Shown here: piece by piece, positions 8,161-17,545 of the stretch
How positions within the stretch are numbered: position 1 is the stretch's first letter
Layout: the number at the start of each line of letters is the position of its first letter
DNA from: Candidatus Krumholzibacteriota bacterium
Lineage (GTDB): Bacteria > Krumholzibacteriota > Krumholzibacteriia > LZORAL124-64-63
NCBI GenBank assembly: GCA_022711765.1
Contig: JAKLEB010000001.1
Coordinates: forward strand, 1,284,694 to 1,348,693
DNA length: 64,000 bases
Direction of reading: 5' to 3'
Notes under the pieces: generated by a model
What the model was told of the DNA's origin: nothing
What the model saw: only the letters and a program-made list of their open reading frames with translations
Database searches by the model: none
Program-made: the position numbers and the translations under genes

Positions 8161-11100
8161 ATGACCACCGCGAACGACGCCCCGCTCGGCGGCCGCGGCT
8201 ACTGGCGCAGCCTGGAAGAACTGGCGCAGAGCGAGGAGTTCCGGCGGCAGCTCGAGAACGAGTTCCCGGGCGGCGTCGACACGCCGATCGGCGGCGTGAG
8301 CCGCCGGCGCTTCCTCCAGGTCATGGCCGCGTCGGCCGCGATGGCGGGCCTCGCGGGCTGCCGGTGGCCGCAGGAGAAGATCGTCCCCTTCGCCCGCCGC
8401 CCCGAAGGCTACGAACCCGGCGAGACGCGCCTGTTCGCCACGACCAGGGAACTCGGCGGGATCGGCTTCCCGCTGCTCGCCACGAGCTACGACGGCCGGC
8501 CGATCAAGATCGACGGCAACCCGGATCATCCACAGAGCTTGGGAGCCGCGAGCGCCCTCATGCAGGCGAGCGTGCTGGACCTGTGGAACGTCGACCGCAG
8601 CCGTTCGGTCCTGCGCCGCGAGCGCGGCCAGGAGATCAGGGCCACCTGGGACGACTTCGCCGCGTTCGCCGGCGAGCATTTCGCGACGCTCGCCGGCGGC
8701 GGCGGCCGCGGCCTGGCGTTCCTGAGCGGCGCGACCGGCTCGCCCAGCCGCGCCCGCCTGCGCCGGGAGGCGCAGGCGCGCTTCCCCGAGGCGCGCTGGT
8801 TCGAGCACGAGCCGGTCGCCGCGGACGCAGCCCGGGAAGGATCCCGTCGCGCCATGGGTCGCGCTTATCGCGACGTGCCCGACCTCGAGCGCGCGCGGAT
8901 CATCGCCGATTTCGACGCCGACCTCCTCCAGGCCCACCCGGCGGCGATCCGCAACGCCCGCATGTTCGCGCGCGGGCGCCGGCCCGAGCGCCACGGCATG
9001 AACCGCCTCTACGTCTTCGAGCCCGGCGTGTCCCAGACCGGGACCGTCGCCGACCACCGGCTGCCGGTCGCGCGGACACAGGTCGTCACGGCGCTCGCCG
9101 CGCTCGCGGCGGAGATCTTCCTGGGCGGCCGCGTGCCGGTGCCGGCCGGCGCGGGCTTCGCGGCCGGCGACCTCGCCGGGTGGCGCGGCCAGGGACCGCG
9201 GCCGGACGTGATCGCAGCTCTCGCCGACGACCTCGTCGCGCATCGCGGCGAGGGCCTGGTGGCCGTGGGCGCGCGGCAGCCGGCTGCAGCGCACCACCTC
9301 GCGATCGTGCTGAACGCCGCCCTCGCGAACACGGGACGCAGCGTGGCCTACCTGCCCGTCGAGGAACCGGCGGCCCGTCTGCCGGAGCTGCTCCGCGAGC
9401 TGGCGACCGGATCGATCACGACCCTGGTGATCCTGGACGGGAACCCCGTGGCCACCGCGCCGGCCGACCTCGACGTCGCGGCCGCGTTCGCGCGGGCCGG
9501 CGTCACGATCCACCTCGCGGACCAGGTCGACGCGACCAGCCGCTGCTGCACCTGGCACCTCCCGCGCGCGCACTTCCTCGAGACCTGGAGCGACGCCGTG
9601 GCGGCAGACGGCAGCGTGCTCTCGGGCCAGCCGCTCATCGAGCCCCTGTTCGGGAGCCGTTCCGACCTCGAGCTGCTCGCGCTGTTGCTCGGCGACCCCG
9701 CGCCCCGCGGTCACGACCTCGTGCGCGCGACGTTCCACCAGTTGACCGGCGGCAGCGGCCAAGCGCCCCAGAACAATCCGCGCTTCGAGGAGCGCTGGCG
9801 CCGGTTCCTGCACGACGGCTTCCTCGCGGACGCGCCGCCGCCCGAGACGCCGCCTCTCGCCGGCGGAGCGCTCGACCTCGGGCCCGGCCCGGCTCCCGCG
9901 GCGGGCGATCTCGAGCTGATCATCGCGCCCGACTCCCGCCTCCACGATGGGCGCTTCGCCGACAACGCCTGGCTGCAGGAGCTGCCGGATTTCGCCACCA
10001 AGGTCGTCTGGGACAACGTGGCGGCGCTGAGTCCCGCCACGGCGGCCGCCCTGGACCTGCGCCACGGCGACCTCGTCGAGCTCGAATTCTGCGGCCGCCG
10101 CCAGCTCATGCCGGCGTACGTATTGCCGGGGCACGCCCCGCATGCGGTCACGATCACGCTCGGCTACGGCCGCCGGGACTGCGGCCGGGTCGGGCGCGAG
10201 GTCGGCCACGACGCCTACGCCCTGCGCCCGAGCGACGCTCCGCACGGCGGACCTGGCCTGGCGGTCCGCAAGACCGGACGCACGTATCCGCTGAGCTGCA
10301 CGCAGGATCACCACGCGATCGATCCGCGCGGGTATCAGGAGCGCGAGCAGCGCGTCGGCTCGCTGGTGCGCGAGGCGGAGCTGGAGCACTACCTCGCCGA
10401 CCCCGAATTCGTCGACCACCTCGGCATCCACCACCCGCCGCTCGTGTCGCTGTGGACGGAGAAGGAGTACACGGGGCACAAGTGGGGCATGTCCATCGAT
10501 CTCGGCGTCTGCACCGGCTGCAATGCCTGCGCGGTCGCCTGCCAGGCCGAGAACAACATCCCGGTGGTCGGCAAGGTCGAGGTGGGACGCAGCCGGGAGA
10601 TGCACTGGCTGCGGATCGACCGCTACTTCCAGGGCGACCCCGAGCAGCCGACGATCGCCGCGCAGCCGGTCGCCTGCGCGCACTGCGAGCTGGCGCCGTG
10701 CGAGAGCGTCTGCCCGGTGGCTGCCACGGTCCACACCGAGGAGGGCCTCAACGCGATGGTCTACAACCGCTGCGTCGGCACCCGGTACTGCGCCAACAAC
10801 TGCCCCTTCAAGGTGCGGCGGTTCAACTTCTTCAACAATCTCGACGCGCTGACGGAGCTCGACAAGATGCGGCTGAACCCGGAGGTCACGGCTCGCTCGC
10901 GCGGCGTGATGGAGAAGTGCACCTACTGCGTACAGCGGATCCAGAAGGCGAAGATCAAGGCGAAGAACGCGCGGCGACCGCTGCGCGACGGCGACATCGT
11001 GCCCGCCTGCGCCCAGACCTGCCCCACCGAGGCGATCGTCTTCGGCGACCTCAACGACCCGGCCAGCCGCGTGAGCCAGGCGCGCGCCGACAAGCGCAGC

Positions 11101-11223
11101 TACGACCTGCTCGCGTACCTGAACATCAAGCCGCGGACCAGTTACCTGGCGCGCATCCGCAACCCGCATCCTGCGCTGGCCGCCTCGCCCGATCAGGCGA
11201 CCGGCCACGGAACCGGAGCTTGA
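8161..11223 (+). CDS. actB: alternative complex III subunit ActB, fused molybdopterin-oxidoreductase-like and ferredoxin protein
   Basis: 1020 residues. A cytoplasmic-type N-terminal stretch (YWRSLEELAQSEEF) precedes an internal Tat-like signal SRRRFLQVMAASAAMAGLAGC near residues 44-63, the known Tat-variant arrangement. The middle 650 residues are a complex-iron-sulfur-molybdoenzyme-like domain, which in known ACIII carries no molybdenum. The C-terminal third is a FrdB/NrfC-like ferredoxin: CTGCNACAVAC, CAHCELAPCESVC, CVGTRYCANNC, CTYC and CAQTC, enough for four Fe-S clusters. It passes electrons from the quinol site toward the ActA and ActE hemes. GGAGGG precedes the ATG; 36 bases separate it from actA and 3 bases from actC. 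Confidence 0.95.
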   Translation: MTTANDAPLGGRGYWRSLEELAQSEEFRRQLENEFPGGVDTPIGGVSRRRFLQVMAASAAMAGLAGCRWPQEKIVPFARRPEGYEPGETRLFATTRELGGIGFPLLATSYDGRPIKIDGNPDHPQSLGAASALMQASVLDLWNVDRSRSVLRRERGQEIRATWDDFAAFAGEHFATLAGGGGRGLAFLSGATGSPSRARLRREAQARFPEARWFEHEPVAADAAREGSRRAMGRAYRDVPDLERARIIADFDADLLQAHPAAIRNARMFARGRRPERHGMNRLYVFEPGVSQTGTVADHRLPVARTQVVTALAALAAEIFLGGRVPVPAGAGFAAGDLAGWRGQGPRPDVIAALADDLVAHRGEGLVAVGARQPAAAHHLAIVLNAALANTGRSVAYLPVEEPAARLPELLRELATGSITTLVILDGNPVATAPADLDVAAAFARAGVTIHLADQVDATSRCCTWHLPRAHFLETWSDAVAADGSVLSGQPLIEPLFGSRSDLELLALLLGDPAPRGHDLVRATFHQLTGGSGQAPQNNPRFEERWRRFLHDGFLADAPPPETPPLAGGALDLGPGPAPAAGDLELIIAPDSRLHDGRFADNAWLQELPDFATKVVWDNVAALSPATAAALDLRHGDLVELEFCGRRQLMPAYVLPGHAPHAVTITLGYGRRDCGRVGREVGHDAYALRPSDAPHGGPGLAVRKTGRTYPLSCTQDHHAIDPRGYQEREQRVGSLVREAELEHYLADPEFVDHLGIHHPPLVSLWTEKEYTGHKWGMSIDLGVCTGCNACAVACQAENNIPVVGKVEVGRSREMHWLRIDRYFQGDPEQPTIAAQPVACAHCELAPCESVCPVAATVHTEEGLNAMVYNRCVGTRYCANNCPFKVRRFNFFNNLDALTELDKMRLNPEVTARSRGVMEKCTYCVQRIQKAKIKAKNARRPLRDGDIVPACAQTCPTEAIVFGDLNDPASRVSQARADKRSYDLLAYLNIKPRTSYLARIRNPHPALAASPDQATGHGTGA

Positions 11224-11226
11224 CGC

Positions 11227-12702
11227 ATGAATCGCGCGACGATCGCTGCGGAGATCGACAACACCGCCTACGACCCCGCCCGCCCGACGGAGCTGGTGCT
11301 GGGGGGCGAGACGTTCACGAGCGTGACCGACAAGATCTGCGGCATCGTGGAGAAGCCGCGCCCGCCGCGCGCGTGGTACATCGCCATCACCGTGACGGGC
11401 GGCCTGACCGCGGTGCTCCTCGCCGCGGTGTTCCACCTGATCACGACCGGCATCGGCATCTGGGGCGTCAACAGCACGGTGGGCTGGGGCTGGGCGATCG
11501 TGAACTTCGTGTTCTGGGTCGGCATCGGCCACGCCGGCACGCTGATCTCGGCGATCCTCTTCCTGCTGCGCCAGAAGTGGCGGACCTCGATCAACCGGTT
11601 CGCCGAGGCGATGACGATCTTCGCCGTGATCTGCGCCGGCCTCTTCCCGGCGATCCACGTCGGCCGGATCTGGCTGGCGTACTGGCTCTTCCCGCTGCCG
11701 AACTACCAGGGCATGTGGCCGAACTTCCGCAGCCCGCTCTTGTGGGACGTGTTCGCCGTGGGCACCTACGCGACGGTCTCGGTGCTGTTCTGGTACACGG
11801 GCATGGTGCCGGACCTGGCGGCCCTGCGCGACCGCGCGACGACCCGGTGGCGACAGATCGTCTACGGCGTCTTCGCGATCGGCTGGCGAGGCAGCCATCG
11901 CCACTGGCACCGGTTCGAGAAGGCGTACCTGATCCTGGCCGGGCTCGCGACGCCGCTGGTGCTGTCGGTGCACTCGGTCGTGAGCTTCGACTTCGCCGTG
12001 AGCAACCTGCCAGGGTGGCACACGACGATCTTCCCACCCTACTTCGTGGCGGGCGCCGTGTTCTCCGGTTTCGCCATGGTGGGCACGCTGCTCGTGCCGG
12101 CGCGGCAGTGGTTCGGCCTCAAGAACTTCGTGACCCTGCACCACCTCGACAACATGAACAAGATCGTGCTGGCGACCGGCAGCATGGTCGGTTTCGCCTA
12201 CGCGACGGAGTTCTTCATCGCCTGGTACAGCGGCAACCCGAACGAGACGTTCGCCTTCGTCAATCGCGCGTTCGGCCCCTACGCGTGGGCCTACTGGATC
12301 ATGGTCACCTGCAACGTGGTCTCGCCGCAGCTGTTCTGGTTCAAGCGGATCCGGCGATCGCTGCCGGCGATGTGGATCATCTACATCTTCGTGAACATCG
12401 GCATGTGGTTCGAACGCTTCGTGATCACCGTCACCTCGCTGAGCCGCGATTTCCTGCCATCGAGCTGGGCGTACTACCGGCCCACGATCTTCGACGTCCT
12501 CACGTTCGCCGGCAGCGTCGGCCTCTTCCTCACCCTGGTCCTGCTGTTCGTCCGGTACCTGCCGATGGTCGCGATGGCGGAGGTCAAGACCGTGATGCCG
12601 GCCGCCAGCGTCCACGGCGGTCCCGCTCACCCGGTGGGCGATTACCACGGCGACATCCCGCACGGCGCGGCGCCGGCCCTGGGCCAGGAGGTGCGGCCAT
12701 GA
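11227..12702 (+). CDS. actC: alternative complex III subunit ActC, NrfD-like quinol-binding membrane protein
   Basis: 491 residues with about ten membrane helices, NrfD/PsrC family. In ACIII this subunit holds the quinol site and may contribute to proton translocation. Typical pieces seen are [20 protein letters not shown], the [18 protein letters not shown] loop, [12 protein letters not shown], and [13 protein letters not shown]. The C-terminal tail is soluble, with [10 protein letters not shown]. Stop and actD start overlap as ATGA, implying translational coupling. Confidence 0.95.
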   Translation: MNRATIAAEIDNTAYDPARPTELVLGGETFTSVTDKICGIVEKPRPPRAWYIAITVTGGLTAVLLAAVFHLITTGIGIWGVNSTVGWGWAIVNFVFWVGIGHAGTLISAILFLLRQKWRTSINRFAEAMTIFAVICAGLFPAIHVGRIWLAYWLFPLPNYQGMWPNFRSPLLWDVFAVGTYATVSVLFWYTGMVPDLAALRDRATTRWRQIVYGVFAIGWRGSHRHWHRFEKAYLILAGLATPLVLSVHSVVSFDFAVSNLPGWHTTIFPPYFVAGAVFSGFAMVGTLLVPARQWFGLKNFVTLHHLDNMNKIVLATGSMVGFAYATEFFIAWYSGNPNETFAFVNRAFGPYAWAYWIMVTCNVVSPQLFWFKRIRRSLPAMWIIYIFVNIGMWFERFVITVTSLSRDFLPSSWAYYRPTIFDVLTFAGSVGLFLTLVLLFVRYLPMVAMAEVKTVMPAASVHGGPAHPVGDYHGDIPHGAAPALGQEVRP

Positions 12703-13247
12703 TCCGGGACGGCCTGTGGGGCCTGCTGGTCGAATTCGAGGACCCGCGGCGCCTGGTCGCCGCCTGCGCCCGGGTGCGCGACGCCGGCTACCGGCGGTGG
12801 GACGCCCACACGCCGTTTCCGATCCACGGCATGGACGAGGCCATGGGCCTCCGCGGCACGCGCCTGCCGTGGATCATCCTCGGCGGCGGCGTGACCGGGC
12901 TCGGCGCCGCGCTCCTGATGATCTGGTGGATGAACGCCGTCGACTATCCGTTCGTGATCGCCGGCAAGCCGCTGTTCGGCCTGCCGGCGGCGGTCCCGGT
13001 CGCGTTCGAGCTCACGGTGCTGCTGAGCGCGTTCGCGGCGTTCTTCGGGATGTGGCTCAGCAACGGGCTGCCGCGCCTCCACCACCCGCTGTTCGGCAGC
13101 GAGCGGTTCCGGCGCGCGACCAGCGACCGCTTCTTCATCGTGATCGAGGCGGCCGACCCGCAGTTCGACCGCGCGCGGACCCGGACGCTCCTGGAGTCGC
13201 TCGGCGGCACCGTCGTGGAGGAAGTCACCGACGAGGCGGAGGACTGA
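12699..13247 (+). CDS. actD: alternative complex III subunit ActD (DUF3341)
   Basis: 182 residues, two membrane helices (about 58-80 and 103-125). It starts with [22 protein letters not shown] and the [19 protein letters not shown] motif that defines DUF3341/ActD. Its role in ACIII is structural or unknown. It starts inside the actC stop codon (ATGA) and ends one base before actE. Confidence 0.93.
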   Translation: MIRDGLWGLLVEFEDPRRLVAACARVRDAGYRRWDAHTPFPIHGMDEAMGLRGTRLPWIILGGGVTGLGAALLMIWWMNAVDYPFVIAGKPLFGLPAAVPVAFELTVLLSAFAAFFGMWLSNGLPRLHHPLFGSERFRRATSDRFFIVIEAADPQFDRARTRTLLESLGGTVVEEVTDEAED

Positions 13248-13248
13248 G

Positions 13249-13896
13249 ATGCCCCGACCGCTGATCTACGTCGCGGCGATCCTGCTGGCGCTGACCGTCG
13301 TCCCGATGGCCTGCATCGTGAAGAACTGGTACAGCCCGGTGAAAGCGGCCACGCGGATCCAGATCGTCCCGGACATGGACGACCAGCCGCGGTTCAAGGC
13401 GCAGACGGCGAACCCGTTCTTCGCCGACGGCCGGGCCATGCGCCCCTGGCCCGCCGGCACCGTCCCGCGGGGAATGCTGCGCGAGGACGGGCGTCTCTAT
13501 CGCGCCATCGAGCCGGACAGCACCTTCACGACGGCGTTCCCGCTGCCGGTCACCGAGTCGCTGCTCTCCCGCGGCCGGGAGCGCTTCGACATCTATTGCG
13601 CCACGTGCCACGGCCTCGGCGGCGCCGGCGACGGGGTGACGCACCGGCGCGCCGAGGCGCTCCAGCAGGGCACCTGGACGCCGCCGACCGACCTGGCGAG
13701 CGAGACCGTGGTCGGCCGGTCGTCCGGCCACCTCTACCAGACCATCACCAACGGCTTGCGGACCATGCCGGCCTACGGCCACCAGATCCCGCCCGAGGAT
13801 CGCTGGGCCATCGTGGCCTACGTCCGCGCGCTGCAGCGGGCCCGCAACGCCACGCTCGACGACGTACCCGAGGCGAACCGGCGCCAACTGCGCTGA
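13249..13896 (+). CDS. actE: alternative complex III subunit ActE, monoheme cytochrome c
   Basis: 215 residues, periplasmic, with an N-terminal signal/anchor. The pattern MDDQPRFKAQTANPFFADG and RPWPAGTVPRG is typical of ActE. One CATCHG heme site lies near residues 117-122, and TMPAYG supplies the distal methionine. It is the likely exit of electrons toward the downstream oxidase. It begins one base after actD. Confidence 0.94.
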   Translation: MPRPLIYVAAILLALTVVPMACIVKNWYSPVKAATRIQIVPDMDDQPRFKAQTANPFFADGRAMRPWPAGTVPRGMLREDGRLYRAIEPDSTFTTAFPLPVTESLLSRGRERFDIYCATCHGLGGAGDGVTHRRAEALQQGTWTPPTDLASETVVGRSSGHLYQTITNGLRTMPAYGHQIPPEDRWAIVAYVRALQRARNATLDDVPEANRRQLR

Positions 13897-13914
13897 CCGA
13901 AGAGAGGACGATTC

Positions 13915-15132
13915 GTGAACGAGCAAACGACCGCGACCCTCGGCGCCGCGCGCATCGATCTGGGCGACCTGGGACCTCGCCTGTTCCGCGGCGGGCTGGT
14001 CGTGGGCTTCGCGGCCCTCGCGGCCGCCGTCGCCCTGGGCTGGCGGGACGGCGACCAGCTGCGCCACTTCTCCTTCAGCTGGCTCGTGAGCTTCGCGTTC
14101 TTCCTGAGCATCAGCCTGGGCGCGCTGGTCTTCCTGCCGATCCAGTACGTCACCCGCTCGAGCTGGTCGGTCGTCGTCCGACGTCTGGCCGAGGTCATCG
14201 CCATGGCGTTGCCGTTCCTGGCGATCCTCGCCCTGCCGGTCCTGCTGAACCTGGGCCGCGTCTACGACTGGGCCAGCCCGCAACCGCGCCTGCTCACGCC
14301 TGATCTGGCGGCGCACAAGGCGCCGTTCCTCGATCCGACCTTCTTCGTCGTCCGGTGGGTGTTCTACTTCGCGGTCTGGACCTGGCTCGCGCTCTTCTAC
14401 TGGCGCACCAGCCGCCGGCAGGACCGCACCCGAGACGCCGCGTTGACCCGGCGCCTGGTGAACCGCTCGGGCGCGGCGATCCTCATCTTCGCCCTCACCT
14501 GCTCGCTGGCCGGCATGGACCTCCTGATGACCCTCGATCCTGCCTGGTTCAGCACGATCTTCGGCGTCTACTACTGGGCCGGCGGCTTCGTCGCCTTCAG
14601 CGCCGTCCTGACGCTGATCACGGTCGGCCTGCAGCGCAGCGGCCGCCTCGTCGGCATCGTCACGGCCGAGCACTTCCACGACTACGGCAAGCTGATGTTC
14701 GCGTTCACGTTCTTCTGGGCGTACCTCGCGTTCAGCCAGTACATGCTCTACTGGTACAGCAACATCCCGGAGGAGACCGCCTGGTACCTGGTGCGCCAGC
14801 AGTCGGGCTGGCAGCGGCTCGGCCTGCTCCTGGTGGTCGGCGCCTTCCTGTTGCCCTTCGCCGGCCTGATCTCCCGGTTCGCCAAGCGGAGCCGGCCGTT
14901 GCTGGTCTTCTGGGCGGTCTGGATCATCGTCCTGCAGTGGTTCAACCTCTACTGGGTGGCGATGCCGGTCTTCAGCCCCGACCATGTCCCCCTGGGACCG
15001 GTCGACCTCAGCTGCTTCCTCGCCGTCGGCGGATTCTGGATCGCGAGCGTCAGCCGCCTGGCGGCCGCCGATCGCCTGGTGCCGGTGGGCGACCCTCGCC
15101 TGCAGGACTCGTTGAGCTTCGAGAACGCCTGA
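13915..15132 (+). CDS. actF: alternative complex III subunit ActF, membrane protein
   Basis: 405 residues with about ten hydrophobic segments; ActF is a diverged relative of the ActC/NrfD membrane subunit. Family stretches include FSFSWLVSFAFFLSISLGAL, SLAGMDLLMTLDPAWFSTIFG and FAFTFFWAYLAFSQYMLYW. The track of starts favours a GTG at 13915 preceded by GAGAGGA. It lies 18 bases after actE and 18 bases before the next small gene. Confidence 0.94.
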   Translation: MNEQTTATLGAARIDLGDLGPRLFRGGLVVGFAALAAAVALGWRDGDQLRHFSFSWLVSFAFFLSISLGALVFLPIQYVTRSSWSVVVRRLAEVIAMALPFLAILALPVLLNLGRVYDWASPQPRLLTPDLAAHKAPFLDPTFFVVRWVFYFAVWTWLALFYWRTSRRQDRTRDAALTRRLVNRSGAAILIFALTCSLAGMDLLMTLDPAWFSTIFGVYYWAGGFVAFSAVLTLITVGLQRSGRLVGIVTAEHFHDYGKLMFAFTFFWAYLAFSQYMLYWYSNIPEETAWYLVRQQSGWQRLGLLLVVGAFLLPFAGLISRFAKRSRPLLVFWAVWIIVLQWFNLYWVAMPVFSPDHVPLGPVDLSCFLAVGGFWIASVSRLAAADRLVPVGDPRLQDSLSFENA

Positions 15133-15150
15133 GCCAAAGGACTTTCGTCG

Positions 15151-15450
15151 ATGACCGCCGCGAAGGACAGCCTCGACACGGGATTGATCGTGACCATCGG
15201 CGCCCTGCTCGTGATCCTGACGTTTGCCCTGATCCTGCTCGTGCAGGGGTGGTTCTACCAGGCTCAGACCGAGGAGTACGTGCGCAAGGTGGTCGAGCCG
15301 CGCAGCGCGCAGCTCAGTTCGGCGCTCGCGGACATGCAGGAGTCCCTGCACACGTACCGGGTGCTCGATCCGGAGGCGGGCCGCGTCGGGATCCCCATCG
15401 AGCGCGCGATGGAGCTGGTCGTCCGCGAGGGTCTCGAGACGGCCCGGTGA
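15151..15450 (+). CDS. small single-helix membrane protein within the ACIII-oxidase cluster
   Basis: 99 residues: one membrane helix (about 12-33), then a soluble stretch with YVRKVVEPRSAQLSSALADM and a C-terminal IPIERAMELVVREG. It lies between actF and sco with 18-base spacing, so it is very likely cotranscribed. I recall small proteins with a similar end, close to P-I-(D/E)-R-A-M-E-L-V, in other ACIII/oxidase clusters. I cannot assign it to the named small subunits ActG or ActH. It may be an assembly factor or accessory subunit. Confidence 0.75.
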   Translation: MTAAKDSLDTGLIVTIGALLVILTFALILLVQGWFYQAQTEEYVRKVVEPRSAQLSSALADMQESLHTYRVLDPEAGRVGIPIERAMELVVREGLETAR

Positions 15451-15508
15451 GACCGCCGCGACCGAATGCCGGTCGAACCCGCGCCCGACCGCACACGAGG
15501 AGATGATG

Positions 15509-16339
15509 ATGCAGCGATGGCTGCCCATCCTGGCCGCGTGCGCCCTGGCCATGCCGGCGTCCGCCCAGGATCACCTACGGAACACCGACCCGCGCGGCGA
15601 GCCGCTGCCGGACGAGCTCGCGGGCGTCGGGGTCACCGAGAAGCTGGCGGGCCAGGTGCCCCTGGATTTGCGCTTCCGCGACGAGGACGGCCAGGCGGTC
15701 GCGCTGGCCGCGTACTTCGACGGCGCGCGGCCGGTGATCCTCAACCTCGGCTACCTGGGCTGCCCGATGCTCTGCGGCCTCGTGGCCAACGGCCTGGTCG
15801 ACGCCCTGCGCGCGATCGACCACACGGTCGGCGAGGAATTCACGGTCGTCTCGGTGAGCATCGATCCCACGGAGACCCCGGTCCTGGCCAAGGCCAAGAA
15901 GCAGGGCTACCTGCGGGAGTACGGCCGGCCGGCCGCGGCGCAGGGCTGGCACTGGTTGACGGGCGACGAGGACCAGATCCGCGCGCTCACCGACGCGGTG
16001 GGATTCGGCTATCGCTGGAACGAGCGGCGGCAGGAATACGCGCACGCCGCGGTCCTCGTCGTGCTCTCGCCGGACGGCCGGGTCATGCGGTACCTCTACG
16101 GCATCCAGTTCGACCCGCGCACCCTGAAGCTGTCCCTGGTCGAGGCCGCCGACGGCCGGACCGGCAACAGCCTCGACCGGTTCCTGCTCTTCTGCTTCCA
16201 CTACGACGCCGAGACGGGCCGCTACGGTCCCGCCGCGCGCAACCTCATGAAGGTCGGCGGTGCCGTCACCGTGCTCGTGGTCGGCGCCTCGATCCTGGCA
16301 TTCCGCCGCCGCGAGCTGCGGGCTGCCCGCAGCGGGTAG
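15509..16339 (+). CDS. SCO1/SenC family copper chaperone with C-terminal membrane anchor
   Basis: This delivers copper to, or reduces, the CuA site of cytochrome oxidase subunit II in the periplasm. A signal peptide (MQRWLPILAACALAMPASA) is followed by a thioredoxin-fold domain with CPMLC (the CxxxC copper site) near residue 85 and the distal histidine in YAHAA. Unlike the common N-anchored form, a membrane helix sits at the C-terminus (GAVTVLVVGASILAF) followed by basic residues. Three ATGs occur in tandem (15503, 15506, 15509); the third is best spaced from GAGGAG. It directly precedes coxB. Confidence 0.9.
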   Translation: MQRWLPILAACALAMPASAQDHLRNTDPRGEPLPDELAGVGVTEKLAGQVPLDLRFRDEDGQAVALAAYFDGARPVILNLGYLGCPMLCGLVANGLVDALRAIDHTVGEEFTVVSVSIDPTETPVLAKAKKQGYLREYGRPAAAQGWHWLTGDEDQIRALTDAVGFGYRWNERRQEYAHAAVLVVLSPDGRVMRYLYGIQFDPRTLKLSLVEAADGRTGNSLDRFLLFCFHYDAETGRYGPAARNLMKVGGAVTVLVVGASILAFRRRELRAARSG

Positions 16340-16342
16340 TCG

Positions 16343-16359
16343 GCGGACAGCCTGTCCGC
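16343..16359 (+). terminator. short hairpin after sco
   Basis: GCGGACA/TGTCCGC, 7-bp perfect stem with 3-base loop, 3 bases after the sco stop. It may partly separate the act-sco and cox transcripts; weak on its own. Confidence 0.35.
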
Positions 16360-16373
16360 GCCGGCCACGGGAG

Positions 16374-16402
16374 TTGCTAATTGGAGTTTTTTAGTCGATA
16401 TT
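16374..16402 (+). promoter_or_regulatory. candidate internal promoter for the cox genes
   Basis: TTGCTA (16374-16379), 17 bases, GATATT (16397-16402) in the only A/T-rich part of the 114-base gap between sco and coxB, each box matching consensus at four of six positions. It would let coxBACD be expressed independently of the act genes. Confidence 0.4.
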
Positions 16403-16453
16403 CATCGGCGTTTCCATCGCCCCGGGAACGCCGACCTCGAGGAGAACGCCGAG

Positions 16454-17545
16454 TTGAATGCCCTCGCTCACGCCGCCGGCGGTAGCACGCCCGCCTCGCT
16501 GCGACCCTTCCTGGCCCAGCTGCCGGATTCGTTCTGGATGCCCGCGCAGGCGTCGTCCGCGGCCGGGGACGTCGACACGGTCTTCTACGCCATCTACTGG
16601 CTCTCGGTCTTCTTCTTCGCGGTCATCGTGGGATTGATGGCCTGGTTCGTCGTGCGTTACCGCCGCCGCGGTCCCGACGACGTCGCAGGCAGGACGCCGA
16701 GCCACAACGTCGCCCTGGAGATCACGTGGACCGCGATCCCGGTCATCGTCTCGGCCGTGCTGTTCGTGGTCGGATTCAAGGGTTTCCTGAACCTCGCGAC
16801 GGCGCCGCGGACCGCCTACGAGATCAGCGTCACCGGCCAGAAATGGCAGTGGTTCTTCACCTATCCGAACGGACACGTCAGCAATGAGCTGCACGTCCCG
16901 GTCGCCCAGCCGGTCAGGCTGACTATGACCAGCGAGGACGTGATCCACTCGCTGTGGATCCCCGCCTTCCGCGTCAAGAAGGACGTCGTGCCCGGCCGCT
17001 ACAACCGCACCTGGTTCCAGGCCGAGACCGCCGGCACCTACCCCCTGCTGTGCACCGAGTACTGCGGCACGGGGCATTCGGACATGCTGACCTCCGTGAC
17101 CGTGCACGAGCCCGGTCAGTTCGAGGTCTGGCTCGACCAGGAGAGCAACCTGCTCGCGGACCTGCCGCCCGCCGAGGCCGGCGCGGCGCTGGTCAAGCGC
17201 AACGGTTGCCTGCAGTGCCACAGCCTCGACGGCTCGGCGCAGATCGGTCCGACCTTCCGGGACCTCTTCGGCTCCTCGGTCGCGATCCGCGACGGCGGGA
17301 CCATCATCGCCGACGAGAACTACATCCGGCAGTCCATCCTCGAGCCTGCGGCCTCGGTCGTGGCCGGCTTCGAACCGGTCATGCCGACCTACGCCGGCAA
17401 GCTGAAGGACCAGGACATCACGACCATCATCGCGTTCCTGAAGACCCTCTCGGGTCTCGGCGGAGCCGAACCGGAGGCCCAGGCCGGACCTGGCCCGGAC
17501 GACAGCGGCAACGACGGCGCCGCCGCCGTCACGGAGGTGCCCTAG
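16454..17545 (+). CDS. coxB: cytochrome c oxidase subunit II with fused cytochrome c domain (caa3 type)
   Basis: 363 residues. Two N-terminal membrane helices (about 38-65 and 90-112) precede the periplasmic cupredoxin domain. CuA ligands are visible in TEYCGTGHSDM (Cys, His, Met) with the earlier His in VIHSLWIPAF. The last 130 residues hold a cytochrome c domain with CLQCHS and the methionine in EPVMPTYAG. This defines a caa3-type oxidase. The start is a TTG at 16454, 10 bases after GGAG; an ATG four bases downstream is out of frame. It abuts coxA with no gap. Confidence 0.95.
   Translation: MNALAHAAGGSTPASLRPFLAQLPDSFWMPAQASSAAGDVDTVFYAIYWLSVFFFAVIVGLMAWFVVRYRRRGPDDVAGRTPSHNVALEITWTAIPVIVSAVLFVVGFKGFLNLATAPRTAYEISVTGQKWQWFFTYPNGHVSNELHVPVAQPVRLTMTSEDVIHSLWIPAFRVKKDVVPGRYNRTWFQAETAGTYPLLCTEYCGTGHSDMLTSVTVHEPGQFEVWLDQESNLLADLPPAEAGAALVKRNGCLQCHSLDGSAQIGPTFRDLFGSSVAIRDGGTIIADENYIRQSILEPAASVVAGFEPVMPTYAGKLKDQDITTIIAFLKTLSGLGGAEPEAQAGPGPDDSGNDGAAAVTEVP

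Noticed and set aside
7435-12663. 1742-residue minus-strand open frame opposite the act genes
   Set aside because: Arg/His/Asp-rich translation without domains, exactly antisense to actA-actC; an artefact of high GC and codon bias.
8028-12698. Long plus-strand frame in front of actD giving 1739 residues
   Set aside because: Arg/Pro-rich shadow of actB and actC in another frame; only the last 182 residues (from the ATGA overlap) are a real gene.
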